A DNA stretch of 23,104 bases from Isohypsibius dastychi (lineage: Eukaryota; Tardigrada; Eutardigrada; Parachela; Isohypsibiidae): positions 1-23,104 of the forward strand of contig JAQIWT010000334.1 in the NCBI GenBank assembly GCA_034696485.1, read 5' to 3'. The notes below the pieces were generated by a model. It had not been told where the DNA came from and did not search any database. It saw only the letters and a program-made list of their open reading frames with translations. Below are positions 1 to 8,332 of the stretch, piece by piece. Each line of letters begins with the position of its first letter. Position 1 is the stretch's first letter. A program made the translations under genes and the position numbers.

Positions 1-181
1 TAAACGCTTCGCCTATTAGAGCCTCATTGTTTGCGGATACTTGCCGCTCAAGCGGCGGCTTGGGATTCGAGGTTCTCGCAACGGATGTTGAGACATTGGT
101 GTGGGTGTCCTTGTCGTTTGATTTTGTTTTCAACCCGTTGCCCTTGGTCCTTGCTGACCAGGCCTGACTGAATCGTCGCAT
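1..181 (-). CDS. N-terminus of an unknown protein, cut by the window edge
   Basis: Reading leftwards from an ATG at 181, the frame stays open for 60 codons to the window edge, so this would be the start of a gene lying mostly outside. The visible part begins MRRFSQAWSARTKGNG and is basic, rich in Ser, Thr, Asn and Lys, with no hydrophobic segment, like the disordered N-termini of other proteins in this window. No family can be recognised. The opposite strand is also open from the edge to a stop at 165-167, but that reading has no start in view and a less protein-like composition. The leftward orientation matches the next gene, which ends 222 bases away. The call rests only on the open frame, the ATG and composition. 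Confidence 0.45.
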   Translation of the reverse strand, partial: MRRFSQAWSARTKGNGLKTKSNDKDTHTNVSTSVARTSNPKPPLERQVSANNEALIGEAF

Positions 182-403
182 CCTTGAAAGACAACGGCTA
201 GGCGGAGGGGAGGACGTAACGAAACAAAATATGTGATCTTGTTTTAGCCAGCAGAGCAATCCGTTTGCGGTTTGGCCCCACGAACCAGTTCGAAAGGTGA
301 CCTGGACGACCGTTGCCAGCGCATTGTCGTTTCTACAGTGTCTCTCGAGGTACGGTGGGTGTAGAAGTAGAAATGACCTCAACGGATTTGAACTTAAACA
401 CGA

Positions 404-3400
404 TTACAATAATAAGAAATCAGGGTCAGCTTCTATATCAGCCTTGTTGTCTGTGCATAAGTTTGGCAAGCTTTTCTCGTTCCCTTTATCAGAGACCTCT
501 GCTGCCCGATGTCCTCGTAGTAGATCTGACGCTTGGGTTTCTGCGACAACGGATTTCTTTGTCTCGTCCATCTGAGGAAGGTTGAATGTGGCCGCTTTGA
601 CTGGTTCAATGGATGTGGGAAAGCCATCCGCGCTTGATTCTACCACTGTGAGCATATCTGCCCATTGAACGGAGCATCCCCCGTCGTTTTGTTGTTGGTG
701 GAGTGGCCGCAGGTCGTTCGGGTCCTTCTTCCTTATTTCTACCGCTGTAAGTGTATCTGTCCATCTCACGTGGAGTGGCCGCAGGTCGTTCGGGTCCTTC
801 TCCTCGTCGGGTTCGTCCTGTGGCTGCTGTTGTTGAACCACGTCTAAATTTTGTGGCGAGTCTGACCGCAATAGTGGGAATAAAATAGCCCTATACCGCG
901 AGTCGTCATCCGCTATCACTTGTGTTTGGTCACTCGCTTGGCTAACGAGATCTGACTGTTGAACGATCCTAGCGGCATCTAATGTCGCTGCAGTTTGGAC
1001 TTGCGACCTGTCACCTGCTGCTAGCAAGGTCGCGATTGTCTCCGTGGTTGAATGACTTAGAGTATATGCAAACCGAATCGATCGAGTGCGTTCTGTCGCG
1101 TTTGGTGTGGTGTTTGACCACGCAAGCGTCAACTCGCACGCATCAGAGGCAACGTAAAAGTCATCGAGAATGTGACCAAATAGTATACGGTTGGGCCCAC
1201 TCCCGTCACTACCACCATTATTGGGCCTGATAGTTGTCGATGCAGACGATAAAGACGGTTGGTGAAAATCTGAGGATGGCGATGATTCTACAGAAAATAG
1301 AATGTCATGAGCGATCAATGTCCATGAATAGTCTAAATGATCTCCGCTGGACAAGTCGAATGATATCCTATGGGTCTTTCCGGGTTGAATGTGAATATCC
1401 GAAAACTGTCCCGGTCGCCCCCGTCCTTGAGAGATTCCTGTTTCCACATCGCTTCTGGCCGACATCATCTTCATGCGAGGCGTTACATTCGAAGCTGCCG
1501 CGAATCCATCACCACTATCGCCAACAACAGCTCCAGCGGCTCCGAAAAAATGTCGACCAAGTTCATCTTCATGCCCTTGCCATTCATCTGATGTCATCAT
1601 TGAGGATACAACACTCTCCCGCATTTCTATGTAGCGTAACGCCTTCATGCATCGAGTTTCTAAAGCGTCGCGGAAAGGGATCAAACTTCCCACCTTCGTT
1701 GAAGTGGAATTTCCCCCAAGACGTCGCGTCGGAGGCGTACGTGTTCGTGACCCCTTGAGTGCTTCGGAAAAGTACGCATGAGCCTGAAGGTACTTTTCTT
1801 GCCTCAAGTAGAGGGAGCCTCGCTCATATTGGCCGAATGCACAATACCACCACGTGAGACGATCGGGGGGGATGTTGGCAAACAACTTGTATAGAACATT
1901 CTCCGCTTTCTTATACTCCCCCTTGGCCGTATATGCGGCTCCGCACAATAACGCGCAGATTAGCATGTCGTCGCGCGCTTGTCGGCGAGTCATGTGGCGC
2001 TCAGGATCGGGATGGACCAGGCAGATCTCCGAATCGTACAGTACTGTCTCAAGTTGGCGTGTGGTTGAATCGAGCCATTCTGAGGCAAACTTGGTTTGGG
2101 CATGGTGCGTGGTAGCCCAAACTTCGTGGTCTACCCACTCGAATACGCCACCAAAGTAGGCAATCGCATATACCAACACTTTGGTGTTTGACGAGATCAA
2201 CTCTGGATTTGGTACGCTACGTGTCCAATTCATCGCTTGGAGTCGATCGGATATCATTTCATAGCATGCAGCGAGCATCATCGCGTCTTGGGCGTTGGTG
2301 ACGGTGTCGTATCCACCCAGGTTCACGCGCATAAGCAACCCACAGGAACGTATGTATCGAACACATCCACTCCAATCTCTTTGAGCAAACAGAAGCATTG
2401 CAATGTCACGTGCGAGGTGTGCGACGCCCGTACCAATCGGCTTGAGTGAAGCGTCTACAGATGGGGACGACGTCGGTAAGTTCGTCCCAGGTAATCTACT
2501 ATCGCGACGTCGAATTGTCATGACTTGACGCAATATCGCTTCAGCTTCTTTGCATCGGCCAAGTCTTGAGAGACATTTTGCGTGATACCACATGAAGATA
2601 GGCCACGTCCCTCGTGGAGGAGCCGGCTGTGACGACGACACATCTGTAGGCGTTTGTAGGGCCGTCGCGGACGATTTCATGTCTACACCAAGAGCTTCCA
2701 AGGCATATTGCAAGTAGACGGCTCGATCGGGACGATACTCATGGTTCGAGATGTACAAAGCATATGCAGCAAGAAACAGTCTTGAAAGGTTATGCACCTC
2801 ACCCCAGGGATGCGACGTTCGCATTACGCGGAGTAATCGAAGCATGCCTTGTTTGGGATTCCACACTTGACCCATGAGATCTTGACAGATGCGACGAACC
2901 CACTCTGGAGCATAACCCATTCCCATCTCCAAGCAACCAAGGACGATTTCCGAATATGCGAGGTTTGTATTTTGGCCCATGTTCACACCGTCTTGCATGA
3001 CAAAGGATCTGTGTGGATGGTCCTCAAAATCCAATCGCCGGACCATCTGTATCGCTCGCCGCAGTTGAATGGTGGCTTGTTTGTCGTTACCCACGTATAT
3101 TTGAACGAATCCACATGCTAGTGCGCATAGTGCGCCAAGCCCAGCCGAGTCAATTTCGTTTGGACTTTCTGATGGAGTTGGGGAATGCTTCGGTGGATCC
3201 CGTGTGGGCGGCCTTAGCGTCGAATCCAAGCCTCCTCGAGACAGGCTACCATGCGAAACATGAGAAGGCGTAGATAAGACAATGCTTCCGCGGTTGACCA
3301 TGAATGTTTGTGAAGGTTTCCGTGGAGCGGCTATCGAGAATCCCTTTGCAGTAGAGCCAACTGCCATGATTGAAGCAATATTACTGATGGATCTTCGGAT

Positions 3401-4120
3401 CGACGTGGATGATCGACCCGATGAAGAAGTCGGGGTTAGCAGTGTTGGTGGAATTGTTTGGACAGGTCGTGGAATTGCGACGACGAGGGATGTGGTCAGA
3501 GCCAACTTGGCCGCGCGGGAACAGATATCTTCTGCAATTTTGTAGCGTTCATAGACTGGCTTTGCAAGATCTGGGTCCATATCATCATCAAGGATCCATT
3601 GCATCATCACACAATGTGCAGCTCGCACATGACTAAGAAGCGGGCGGTCTTGATACTCGCGCGTGATCAAGACATCCATCGCGACTGCAAGTTCACCTTG
3701 CCAGATTCGTAACAAAGAATCGAGCCGAGACTCGATTCCATCCTTGTAATATTTACTTTCACGCCTTTTCATATGACCGATAGGAGGCGGGAGGGGATCT
3801 TGGTGATTTTCAACCATGTCATTCGCACGACCCCCACTATTGGATATGGAAGATGCCTGCATTTGTCGTTGTTCTGTGTTAGAGCGAGGGGATTGGCCCA
3901 GCGATTTTGAAAAGTTCAAACCTTGCCTTTCAGAATGCTCGCGACTTTCTTCTAAGGTGAGACCAGGCCGATTTAGCGATAACCGTTGAGAGGATACGCG
4001 TGATTTCCGTGAACCTAACGTATTGCGCAACGCCGGTGGAACCCGTCGATCGGCAGCATCTAAATCAAACACGGTCGGTTCATCGTCACCGTCTGTAGCG
4101 CTTGAAGTGACATGCTCCAT
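404..4120 (-). CDS. Large TPR-like repeat protein with a GOLD-like domain
   Basis: A 1238-residue protein, one of the largest here. Residues 1-115 are polar and probably disordered. From about 120 to 800 the chain is helical, with TPR/solenoid-like helix pairs: near 327-360, near 500-533 (GRCKEAEAILRQVM) and near 715-790 (KGEYKKAENVLYKLF, then KYLQAHAYFSEALKG). Around 905-1025 the pattern fits a GOLD beta-sandwich: a turn after IQPGK, the hDIxFsV-type strand AHDILFSVES, and a closing ELTLAWSNTTPN followed by RSIRFAYTLS, which parallels the wDNSys...sirY ending of GOLD domains. GOLD domains in p24, Sec14-like and ACBD3-type proteins bind lipids or proteins in membrane trafficking, so a membrane-trafficking or scaffold role is plausible but inferred. 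The C-terminus holds a duplicated KDPNDLRPLH segment. The start is the ATG at 4120; a TTG seven codons upstream is less likely. It is divergent from the 7TM gene across 152 bases. Confidence 0.8.
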   Translation of the reverse strand: MEHVTSSATDGDDEPTVFDLDAADRRVPPALRNTLGSRKSRVSSQRLSLNRPGLTLEESREHSERQGLNFSKSLGQSPRSNTEQRQMQASSISNSGGRANDMVENHQDPLPPPIGHMKRRESKYYKDGIESRLDSLLRIWQGELAVAMDVLITREYQDRPLLSHVRAAHCVMMQWILDDDMDPDLAKPVYERYKIAEDICSRAAKLALTTSLVVAIPRPVQTIPPTLLTPTSSSGRSSTSIRRSISNIASIMAVGSTAKGFSIAAPRKPSQTFMVNRGSIVLSTPSHVSHGSLSRGGLDSTLRPPTRDPPKHSPTPSESPNEIDSAGLGALCALACGFVQIYVGNDKQATIQLRRAIQMVRRLDFEDHPHRSFVMQDGVNMGQNTNLAYSEIVLGCLEMGMGYAPEWVRRICQDLMGQVWNPKQGMLRLLRVMRTSHPWGEVHNLSRLFLAAYALYISNHEYRPDRAVYLQYALEALGVDMKSSATALQTPTDVSSSQPAPPRGTWPIFMWYHAKCLSRLGRCKEAEAILRQVMTIRRRDSRLPGTNLPTSSPSVDASLKPIGTGVAHLARDIAMLLFAQRDWSGCVRYIRSCGLLMRVNLGGYDTVTNAQDAMMLAACYEMISDRLQAMNWTRSVPNPELISSNTKVLVYAIAYFGGVFEWVDHEVWATTHHAQTKFASEWLDSTTRQLETVLYDSEICLVHPDPERHMTRRQARDDMLICALLCGAAYTAKGEYKKAENVLYKLFANIPPDRLTWWYCAFGQYERGSLYLRQEKYLQAHAYFSEALKGSRTRTPPTRRLGGNSTSTKVGSLIPFRDALETRCMKALRYIEMRESVVSSMMTSDEWQGHEDELGRHFFGAAGAVVGDSGDGFAAASNVTPRMKMMSARSDVETGISQGRGRPGQFSDIHIQPGKTHRISFDLSSGDHLDYSWTLIAHDILFSVESSPSSDFHQPSLSSASTTIRPNNGGSDGSGPNRILFGHILDDFYVASDACELTLAWSNTTPNATERTRSIRFAYTLSHSTTETIATLLAAGDRSQVQTAATLDAARIVQQSDLVSQASDQTQVIADDDSRYRAILFPLLRSDSPQNLDVVQQQQPQDEPDEEKDPNDLRPLHVRWTDTLTAVEIRKKDPNDLRPLHQQQNDGGCSVQWADMLTVVESSADGFPTSIEPVKAATFNLPQMDETKKSVVAETQASDLLRGHRAAEVSDKGNEKSLPNLCTDNKADIEADPDFLLL
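698..801. repeat. Perfect 32-base direct repeat inside the GOLD protein gene
   Basis: Positions 698-729 and 770-801 are identical over 32 bases, with a spacing of 72 bases (24 codons, in frame). Flanking sequence is also related: the segment at 642-667 resembles 741-766 at an offset of 99. The repeat therefore looks like a tandem duplication of a block coding RWTDTLTAVE and KDPNDLRPLH, with a small Gln/Gly-rich insertion in one copy. Perfect identity across degenerate codon positions suggests a recent duplication or ongoing homogenisation. Confidence 0.9.
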
Positions 4121-4272
4121 CTTTTCTTTCACCAATCTCAATTTTGGTATTTGTTGGTGTGCTGCAGTGAGTCAGTCCTACGACGCAGTCGGGCAAACAG
4201 TACGCACACACAAATAGACAAAATTTTGATTTTTGATTCAAGATTAGAATCGAGATCCTGTGATGTTGAGAT

Positions 4273-5304
4273 ATGGCGAATACTTCGATAACCGATTGGC
4301 ATCTACCATGTCCAAATCCATCCTTGACGTACGATGATTTGTTCATTCGGAATGGACAGTGTAACCTGAAAGTGGATGTGCGATTGGGAATTTTTGGATC
4401 GATTGCCGCTCTAATCTATCTTGCCAGCACCACGCTCTTCATCATGTGGTGCATGGTGCCAAATTCTCATTCTAAAAGGTGGTCCTATCCGTTGCACCAC
4501 ACGCTTCTGATTTTTAGTGCAATCTTCCTCTTGTATGGGATATCCATCACGTTTGCGCTCACAAGAGCTTGCTACATTTGTTCAATCTGGCTGTACATGC
4601 TTACACTTTGCATGCAAATGTGCGGAGGGATTCCGTACATGTCATACTCGGCTATGGGCCTGATAGATCATCCCGGGGGATTCGACAAGGAAACGATCAA
4701 CAAGGAAACAATGGTGTTTTTGAGGAATTCCATTATTAGTCTATCAATTTTGTTCGTGCTGACGTCGCTCGGGACAACTTTGGCGTTCTCATTTGCCTGG
4801 CCCATTTCAAATGAAACTAAGCAGATCGTGACAGCCCGAAATGAATTGTTTGGCATAGCGAACTATGCCCTCCAGTTATTAACAGCGTTGCAATTGCTGA
4901 TATTTGCATTCATCCTTGATTCTGTATCAAACGCCATTGATCGTTACCTGAAAAGTTGGAGTCCAGAGAGTTTTCATGTTGCATTTAACGAGGAAGTTAG
5001 TGGGATTTCGATAGACGAGACTGATACGAGGAAGAAATCGCTCCAGCATGCAAAACTTGTATTCGCCCGAGTCAGCTTTATGATCAACATGATCACGACC
5101 TTTACGATTCTTCTGAATGCGATCGTCTTTGGTCTGCATATGTTTTATGGGGAGCTGAAAAATCCCATCGTCTATCAATCATTGCTCTTGGTTTCGCAAC
5201 TGATGTATTATCCATTGGTTGTATATCTCTCCGCTCACCATTCACCTCCGCAACGACGCGGTGGATACAGCGGAATCAATCCACATCCAGACGATTATCG
5301 ATAG
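4273..5304 (+). CDS. Seven-transmembrane protein, receptor-like topology
   Basis: A 343-residue protein with seven hydrophobic segments at about 38-61, 75-97, 99-125, 150-176, 194-217, 265-291 and 300-319. A short N-terminus carries an Asn-Thr-Ser sequon at residue 3, and the loop between segments 4 and 5 carries Asn-Glu-Thr at 180. Basic residues (SHSKRW) follow segment 1, and a charged 47-residue loop lies between 5 and 6. All of this is consistent with an N-outside, C-inside membrane protein of the kind seen in G-protein-coupled receptors. No DRY motif follows segment 3, no Cys is present in the second outer loop, and segment 7 has no Lys, so it is not a canonical class A receptor and not a retinal-binding rhodopsin. 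Receptor, transporter or structural membrane roles all remain open. The ATG at 4273 precedes a hydrophilic N-terminus, which supports this start. It is divergent from the GOLD protein gene. Confidence 0.75.
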   Translation: MANTSITDWHLPCPNPSLTYDDLFIRNGQCNLKVDVRLGIFGSIAALIYLASTTLFIMWCMVPNSHSKRWSYPLHHTLLIFSAIFLLYGISITFALTRACYICSIWLYMLTLCMQMCGGIPYMSYSAMGLIDHPGGFDKETINKETMVFLRNSIISLSILFVLTSLGTTLAFSFAWPISNETKQIVTARNELFGIANYALQLLTALQLLIFAFILDSVSNAIDRYLKSWSPESFHVAFNEEVSGISIDETDTRKKSLQHAKLVFARVSFMINMITTFTILLNAIVFGLHMFYGELKNPIVYQSLLLVSQLMYYPLVVYLSAHHSPPQRRGGYSGINPHPDDYR

Positions 5305-5458
5305 TCGTTGGAGTTTGTGGTTGCATATTTCCGAGTACTTGAGCCTACCAAAGCAAAGCAATCCAAAAACTTCTACGAACAAGTACAGACCACCACGAAC
5401 ACACACAACATTTTACAACTTTCCTAACTTTCACAATACACACCGCACATAACTGAGA

Positions 5459-6154
5459 ATGACTCACCATTCAAAAAAAGGAAAGGTGTCGACGGACGCA
5501 ACGGTCGACTGGAAGTGGAGTGCAGAAGCCTTGAAAAAGCACTACCTCACCGACCAGCTCGGTCCACCACAAGAGTGGGTGAAGTTCATAAAGAAAGTGT
5601 TGGATGAGGACGTGGGTATTCCATATTTCACGACGTATGGCAACGTCTCATTCCGTTTTGCTTGGAATAAACGCACCGATAGGGTCGAAAAACTAAGAGA
5701 CTCAGTACGGGTTGTCAAGAAAGAGTCTGTGGATGCGAGAATCAATGTGCTCGTTAAGCTCGCAAGTGTCGTGCAGTTCACAGGGAAGGTTAATAACGCA
5801 TTCATCCCAGGGCAGATTCTTGACGACGAAGACCTTGCAAATTTGAACAGCCATTCGCATGGAGATAAAGTCGATGTCAGCTATCTCGTTCTGAGTACCA
5901 ACGAATATGTTGAAGGCGATTGTATCGACGAATATGGTGAAGATGTTGTTGTCGATGACGATGGATTTAAGACAGAGTTGCACGAACCATCGATGAAAGA
6001 CGACGCATGCTTAGATGAGTTCGGCGCATATCACGGACAGCTCACTCCGTCGCTCGAGAATTTCTATTGGAGGTTGTTGCATTACTACTATAGCGGAGAT
6101 GACTGTGCAGAAGATGCTGGATATCGGGTGGGCGACTTCTGTAGCGCATTGTGA
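5459..6154 (+). CDS. Unknown acidic 231-residue protein
   Basis: No family is recognised. The first 100 residues look globular, with a Trp-rich start (VDWKWSAEALKKHYL) and an aromatic stretch (YFTTYGNVSFRFAW). The second half is strongly acidic, with repeated Asp-Glu and Asp-Asp clusters around residues 120-185 (for example EYGEDVVVDDDGF) and several Cys. There is no signal peptide or membrane segment. Possible roles include a soluble regulator or a DNA-mimic-like acidic protein, but neither has specific support. The ATG at 5459 follows an A- and C-rich, G-poor leader typical of transcript leaders. The immediate start context CTGAGAATGA is identical to that of the importin-like gene at 19912. 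It lies 154 bases after the 7TM gene on the same strand and is convergent with the next gene. Confidence 0.7.
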   Translation: MTHHSKKGKVSTDATVDWKWSAEALKKHYLTDQLGPPQEWVKFIKKVLDEDVGIPYFTTYGNVSFRFAWNKRTDRVEKLRDSVRVVKKESVDARINVLVKLASVVQFTGKVNNAFIPGQILDDEDLANLNSHSHGDKVDVSYLVLSTNEYVEGDCIDEYGEDVVVDDDGFKTELHEPSMKDDACLDEFGAYHGQLTPSLENFYWRLLHYYYSGDDCAEDAGYRVGDFCSAL

Positions 6155-6358
6155 GATTAGATGCTGGAGTCCTATTTACATTTAGTACATAAGGTAATCA
6201 TGCAAGCTGCTTAGATAATATTACGTGATTTGGTGGGATTTTCAATTCCCGCAACAATTCGATGAATTGGGCCACACGAACGTCCAAGGGGGGATTCAGC
6301 ATACCCTTCCACTCCGTCGTTCATGACCAGCAAGACGTAACGTTGTGTATGTGTTCCT

Positions 6359-7522
6359 TCATTGGCCATCAACCGCACAGCCGATATAATTGCTCAGACG
6401 TGCAATTGCAGCAGAAGGCTCTTTTTGAAGGTAAACCTTATTGATCATCGATTCATTCAATACAAGACCATGCCAACTTTGGATACACAATCGCATATCC
6501 GAAACGGATGGCGAGTTCCCCGCTTCAACCTGTGGTGATGATGGTAATGACCCAACACTACCACCACTGATGGATCGAAACAAGGTATTGACTCCATCAG
6601 CTCCACACCCAACGCCTCCAATTTTGCTAAACTCCCGTAAAGTGCGAACATGCTGCAGAAAGGATCGCATCGACTCGCATCGGAGAACATGAATGAGCGC
6701 CAATTTCGCAGCATCCCACACGGACGGAACATGTTTGATGCCCTTAGCAATTCGATACAGCAAATCAAAGCGATGATACAAAAACACTGCTCGGGGAATA
6801 TCAATCGAATAGTATATATTCTCAAGCTCGTCCAAGAGTGCACCATCTTCAAAACGATAGGATTTTGCATGCTGCTTCCCATGTAAGCTACATGCTGGCA
6901 TCAAAAATACATCGTCGGAGACTGATCGAGATAACCGGAGAGTGTTTCCACCATCACCGCCACTCTCATGATTACAACAATTGCTAACTGCGCCGAGAAT
7001 CCTCCATTGATTGTCCATCACGTCAAGTTTCTTGCGGAATTCGATAAAGATCATAGGAATTTGGTTGGGAGATACAATGTCCCAGACTTCTTCGTGAAAT
7101 GTTAATGGGTCAGAAGATGCCAGTTCCCAATGAGATACCAAGCGAACAAGATCTGCTGGGATGGATCCTTGATGAACGTTCGATCTATTTTGTCTTGTCG
7201 CAGCTTGTTGTTGTTGCTCACATCTCGCCGCGGAGAAGATGTCTTTTAAGGGATGTTCGGGTGAATCCTGTGAATCCATCTGCACATCACATCCACCATC
7301 CGTCGGTTCGGATGTAGACCCGCCGCCAATTTCGTCGATTGTTGAATGAGAGTATGTACGAATCTCACTGTCCGCAAACATTGCTACAACTACGGGTTGG
7401 TCTTCATTACTCCTGATGCGTTTTCGATCCTTACGAGACATCTTTTTCTTGCGAGTCATCAATGAATGGGATGACGATGTTCGAGATGGGCGAGCCCCAC
7501 CTGACCATAGAGCAGCCATCAT
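6359..7522 (-). CDS. Unknown 387-residue protein with a basic N-terminal tract
   Basis: No family is recognised. Residues 23-37 (TRKKKMSRKDRKRIR) form a strong basic tract that could act as a nuclear localisation or nucleic-acid-binding signal. Residues 40-125 are polar and Gln/Ser-rich. From about 130 onwards the chain is helical and globular, with motifs such as HEEVWDIVSPNQIPMIFIEF and a Cys/His-containing patch (ACSLHGKQHAKSYRF). A short Gly/Ser linker (SISGGSVGSLPSSP) interrupts it near residue 320. There is no membrane segment. It starts at the ATG at 7522; a second ATG follows directly. It lies 121 bases downstream of the gene at 7644-8252 in the same direction, so the two may form a leftward pair. 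The confidence reflects the long open frame with ordinary protein composition, not any known function. Confidence 0.7.
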   Translation of the reverse strand: MMAALWSGGARPSRTSSSHSLMTRKKKMSRKDRKRIRSNEDQPVVVAMFADSEIRTYSHSTIDEIGGGSTSEPTDGGCDVQMDSQDSPEHPLKDIFSAARCEQQQQAATRQNRSNVHQGSIPADLVRLVSHWELASSDPLTFHEEVWDIVSPNQIPMIFIEFRKKLDVMDNQWRILGAVSNCCNHESGGDGGNTLRLSRSVSDDVFLMPACSLHGKQHAKSYRFEDGALLDELENIYYSIDIPRAVFLYHRFDLLYRIAKGIKHVPSVWDAAKLALIHVLRCESMRSFLQHVRTLREFSKIGGVGCGADGVNTLFRSISGGSVGSLPSSPQVEAGNSPSVSDMRLCIQSWHGLVLNESMINKVYLQKEPSAAIARLSNYIGCAVDGQ

Positions 7523-7643
7523 TTCAAGACTAAGGGTTTACCAAATATGGATGTCCTTCACATTCCTAGAGCATAATGTCGTTGAAATCAAGTGTGCTCA
7601 TCAAGAATTGCAATGTTTTGCATCCACACCGGATTTCATCCCA

Positions 7644-8252
7644 TCAAATCAGACGATATGCACGCGGCATCAAGGTGATTCTTCCACACGCACTACTCAC
7701 CACAGAGGCGTCACCAACACAATCCCTCGTGGCAAGAGAGGCTCGAATGATCATACAACGGAGTTCGACTCGTTTCGCACGCCGTCGCCGAAGTCTAGTG
7801 CGATTCGCGCGTGATTCTAACGAACAAGAATCGGGCATTCGAACACTGAGGATTGTACCAGGTTCCAACAACGCACCCCAATATCCAACTTCTCGCTTAG
7901 GACGCAGTTTGTAATCAAATATACCTAGTGCACCGGCTGGTATGAACCAAGCTCGATCCGACGTCCATCTGTTCTGATGAGGAAAGGTATGGGAATGATA
8001 TTGAGTAAGAACGGCAGAAACATTCCGATCATCGATAAGAATTGTTTTAATGATCGAATCTAAGTAATTGTTGTCCTCGTCGCTTTCATTATCCGACACA
8101 TCATTGAACTCCGATGTTTGGTTCGAACGCAACGCTTCGTACAATAAGGTCCAAGCATTTTCGATTTCAAGATCAGTCACTTGCCACCTAGTACTACCGT
8201 CGACTTTACCATCCGCCTCGCGCACGGTGCGAGCTGTTGCTAGACTTGACAT
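7644..8252 (-). CDS. Unknown 202-residue protein with acidic and Arg-rich tracts
   Basis: No family is recognised. The chain has a helical start (DLEIENAWTLLYEALRS), an acidic loop at about 50-65 (DVSDNESDEDNNYLD), and a compact middle region with RAWFIPAGALGIFDYKL and YWGALLEPGTILSV that suggests a beta-rich fold. An Arg-rich stretch lies at 148-165 (RTRLRRRRAKRVELR) and may bind nucleic acid or act as a nuclear signal. There is no signal peptide or transmembrane helix. The ATG at 8252 is the first in frame and sits 80 bases from the divergent start of the next gene, so the two probably share a short bidirectional promoter region. A remote nucleotidyltransferase-like or virion protein is possible but unsupported. 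Confidence 0.62.
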   Translation of the reverse strand: MSSLATARTVREADGKVDGSTRWQVTDLEIENAWTLLYEALRSNQTSEFNDVSDNESDEDNNYLDSIIKTILIDDRNVSAVLTQYHSHTFPHQNRWTSDRAWFIPAGALGIFDYKLRPKREVGYWGALLEPGTILSVRMPDSCSLESRANRTRLRRRRAKRVELRCMIIRASLATRDCVGDASVVSSACGRITLMPRAYRLI

Positions 8253-8332
8253 GATAATGTAGAACGACAGGCGAACTATAGCGTGTCCATGTACCCAATT
8301 CCCGTGTGTGACCTAAACTCCATACGTCGACC

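Noticed and set aside
270-310. tRNA-like TTCGA element near 288
   Set aside because: The flanking bases do not form a T-arm, and no matching acceptor or anticodon arm is found.
1234-1758. 174-codon plus-strand open frame inside the GOLD protein gene
   Set aside because: It is opposite to a much longer continuous gene whose frame carries recognisable domain patterns. This frame shows none.
4273-5304. Reading the 7TM protein as a heliorhodopsin or microbial rhodopsin
   Set aside because: The seventh span has no Lys for a retinal Schiff base.
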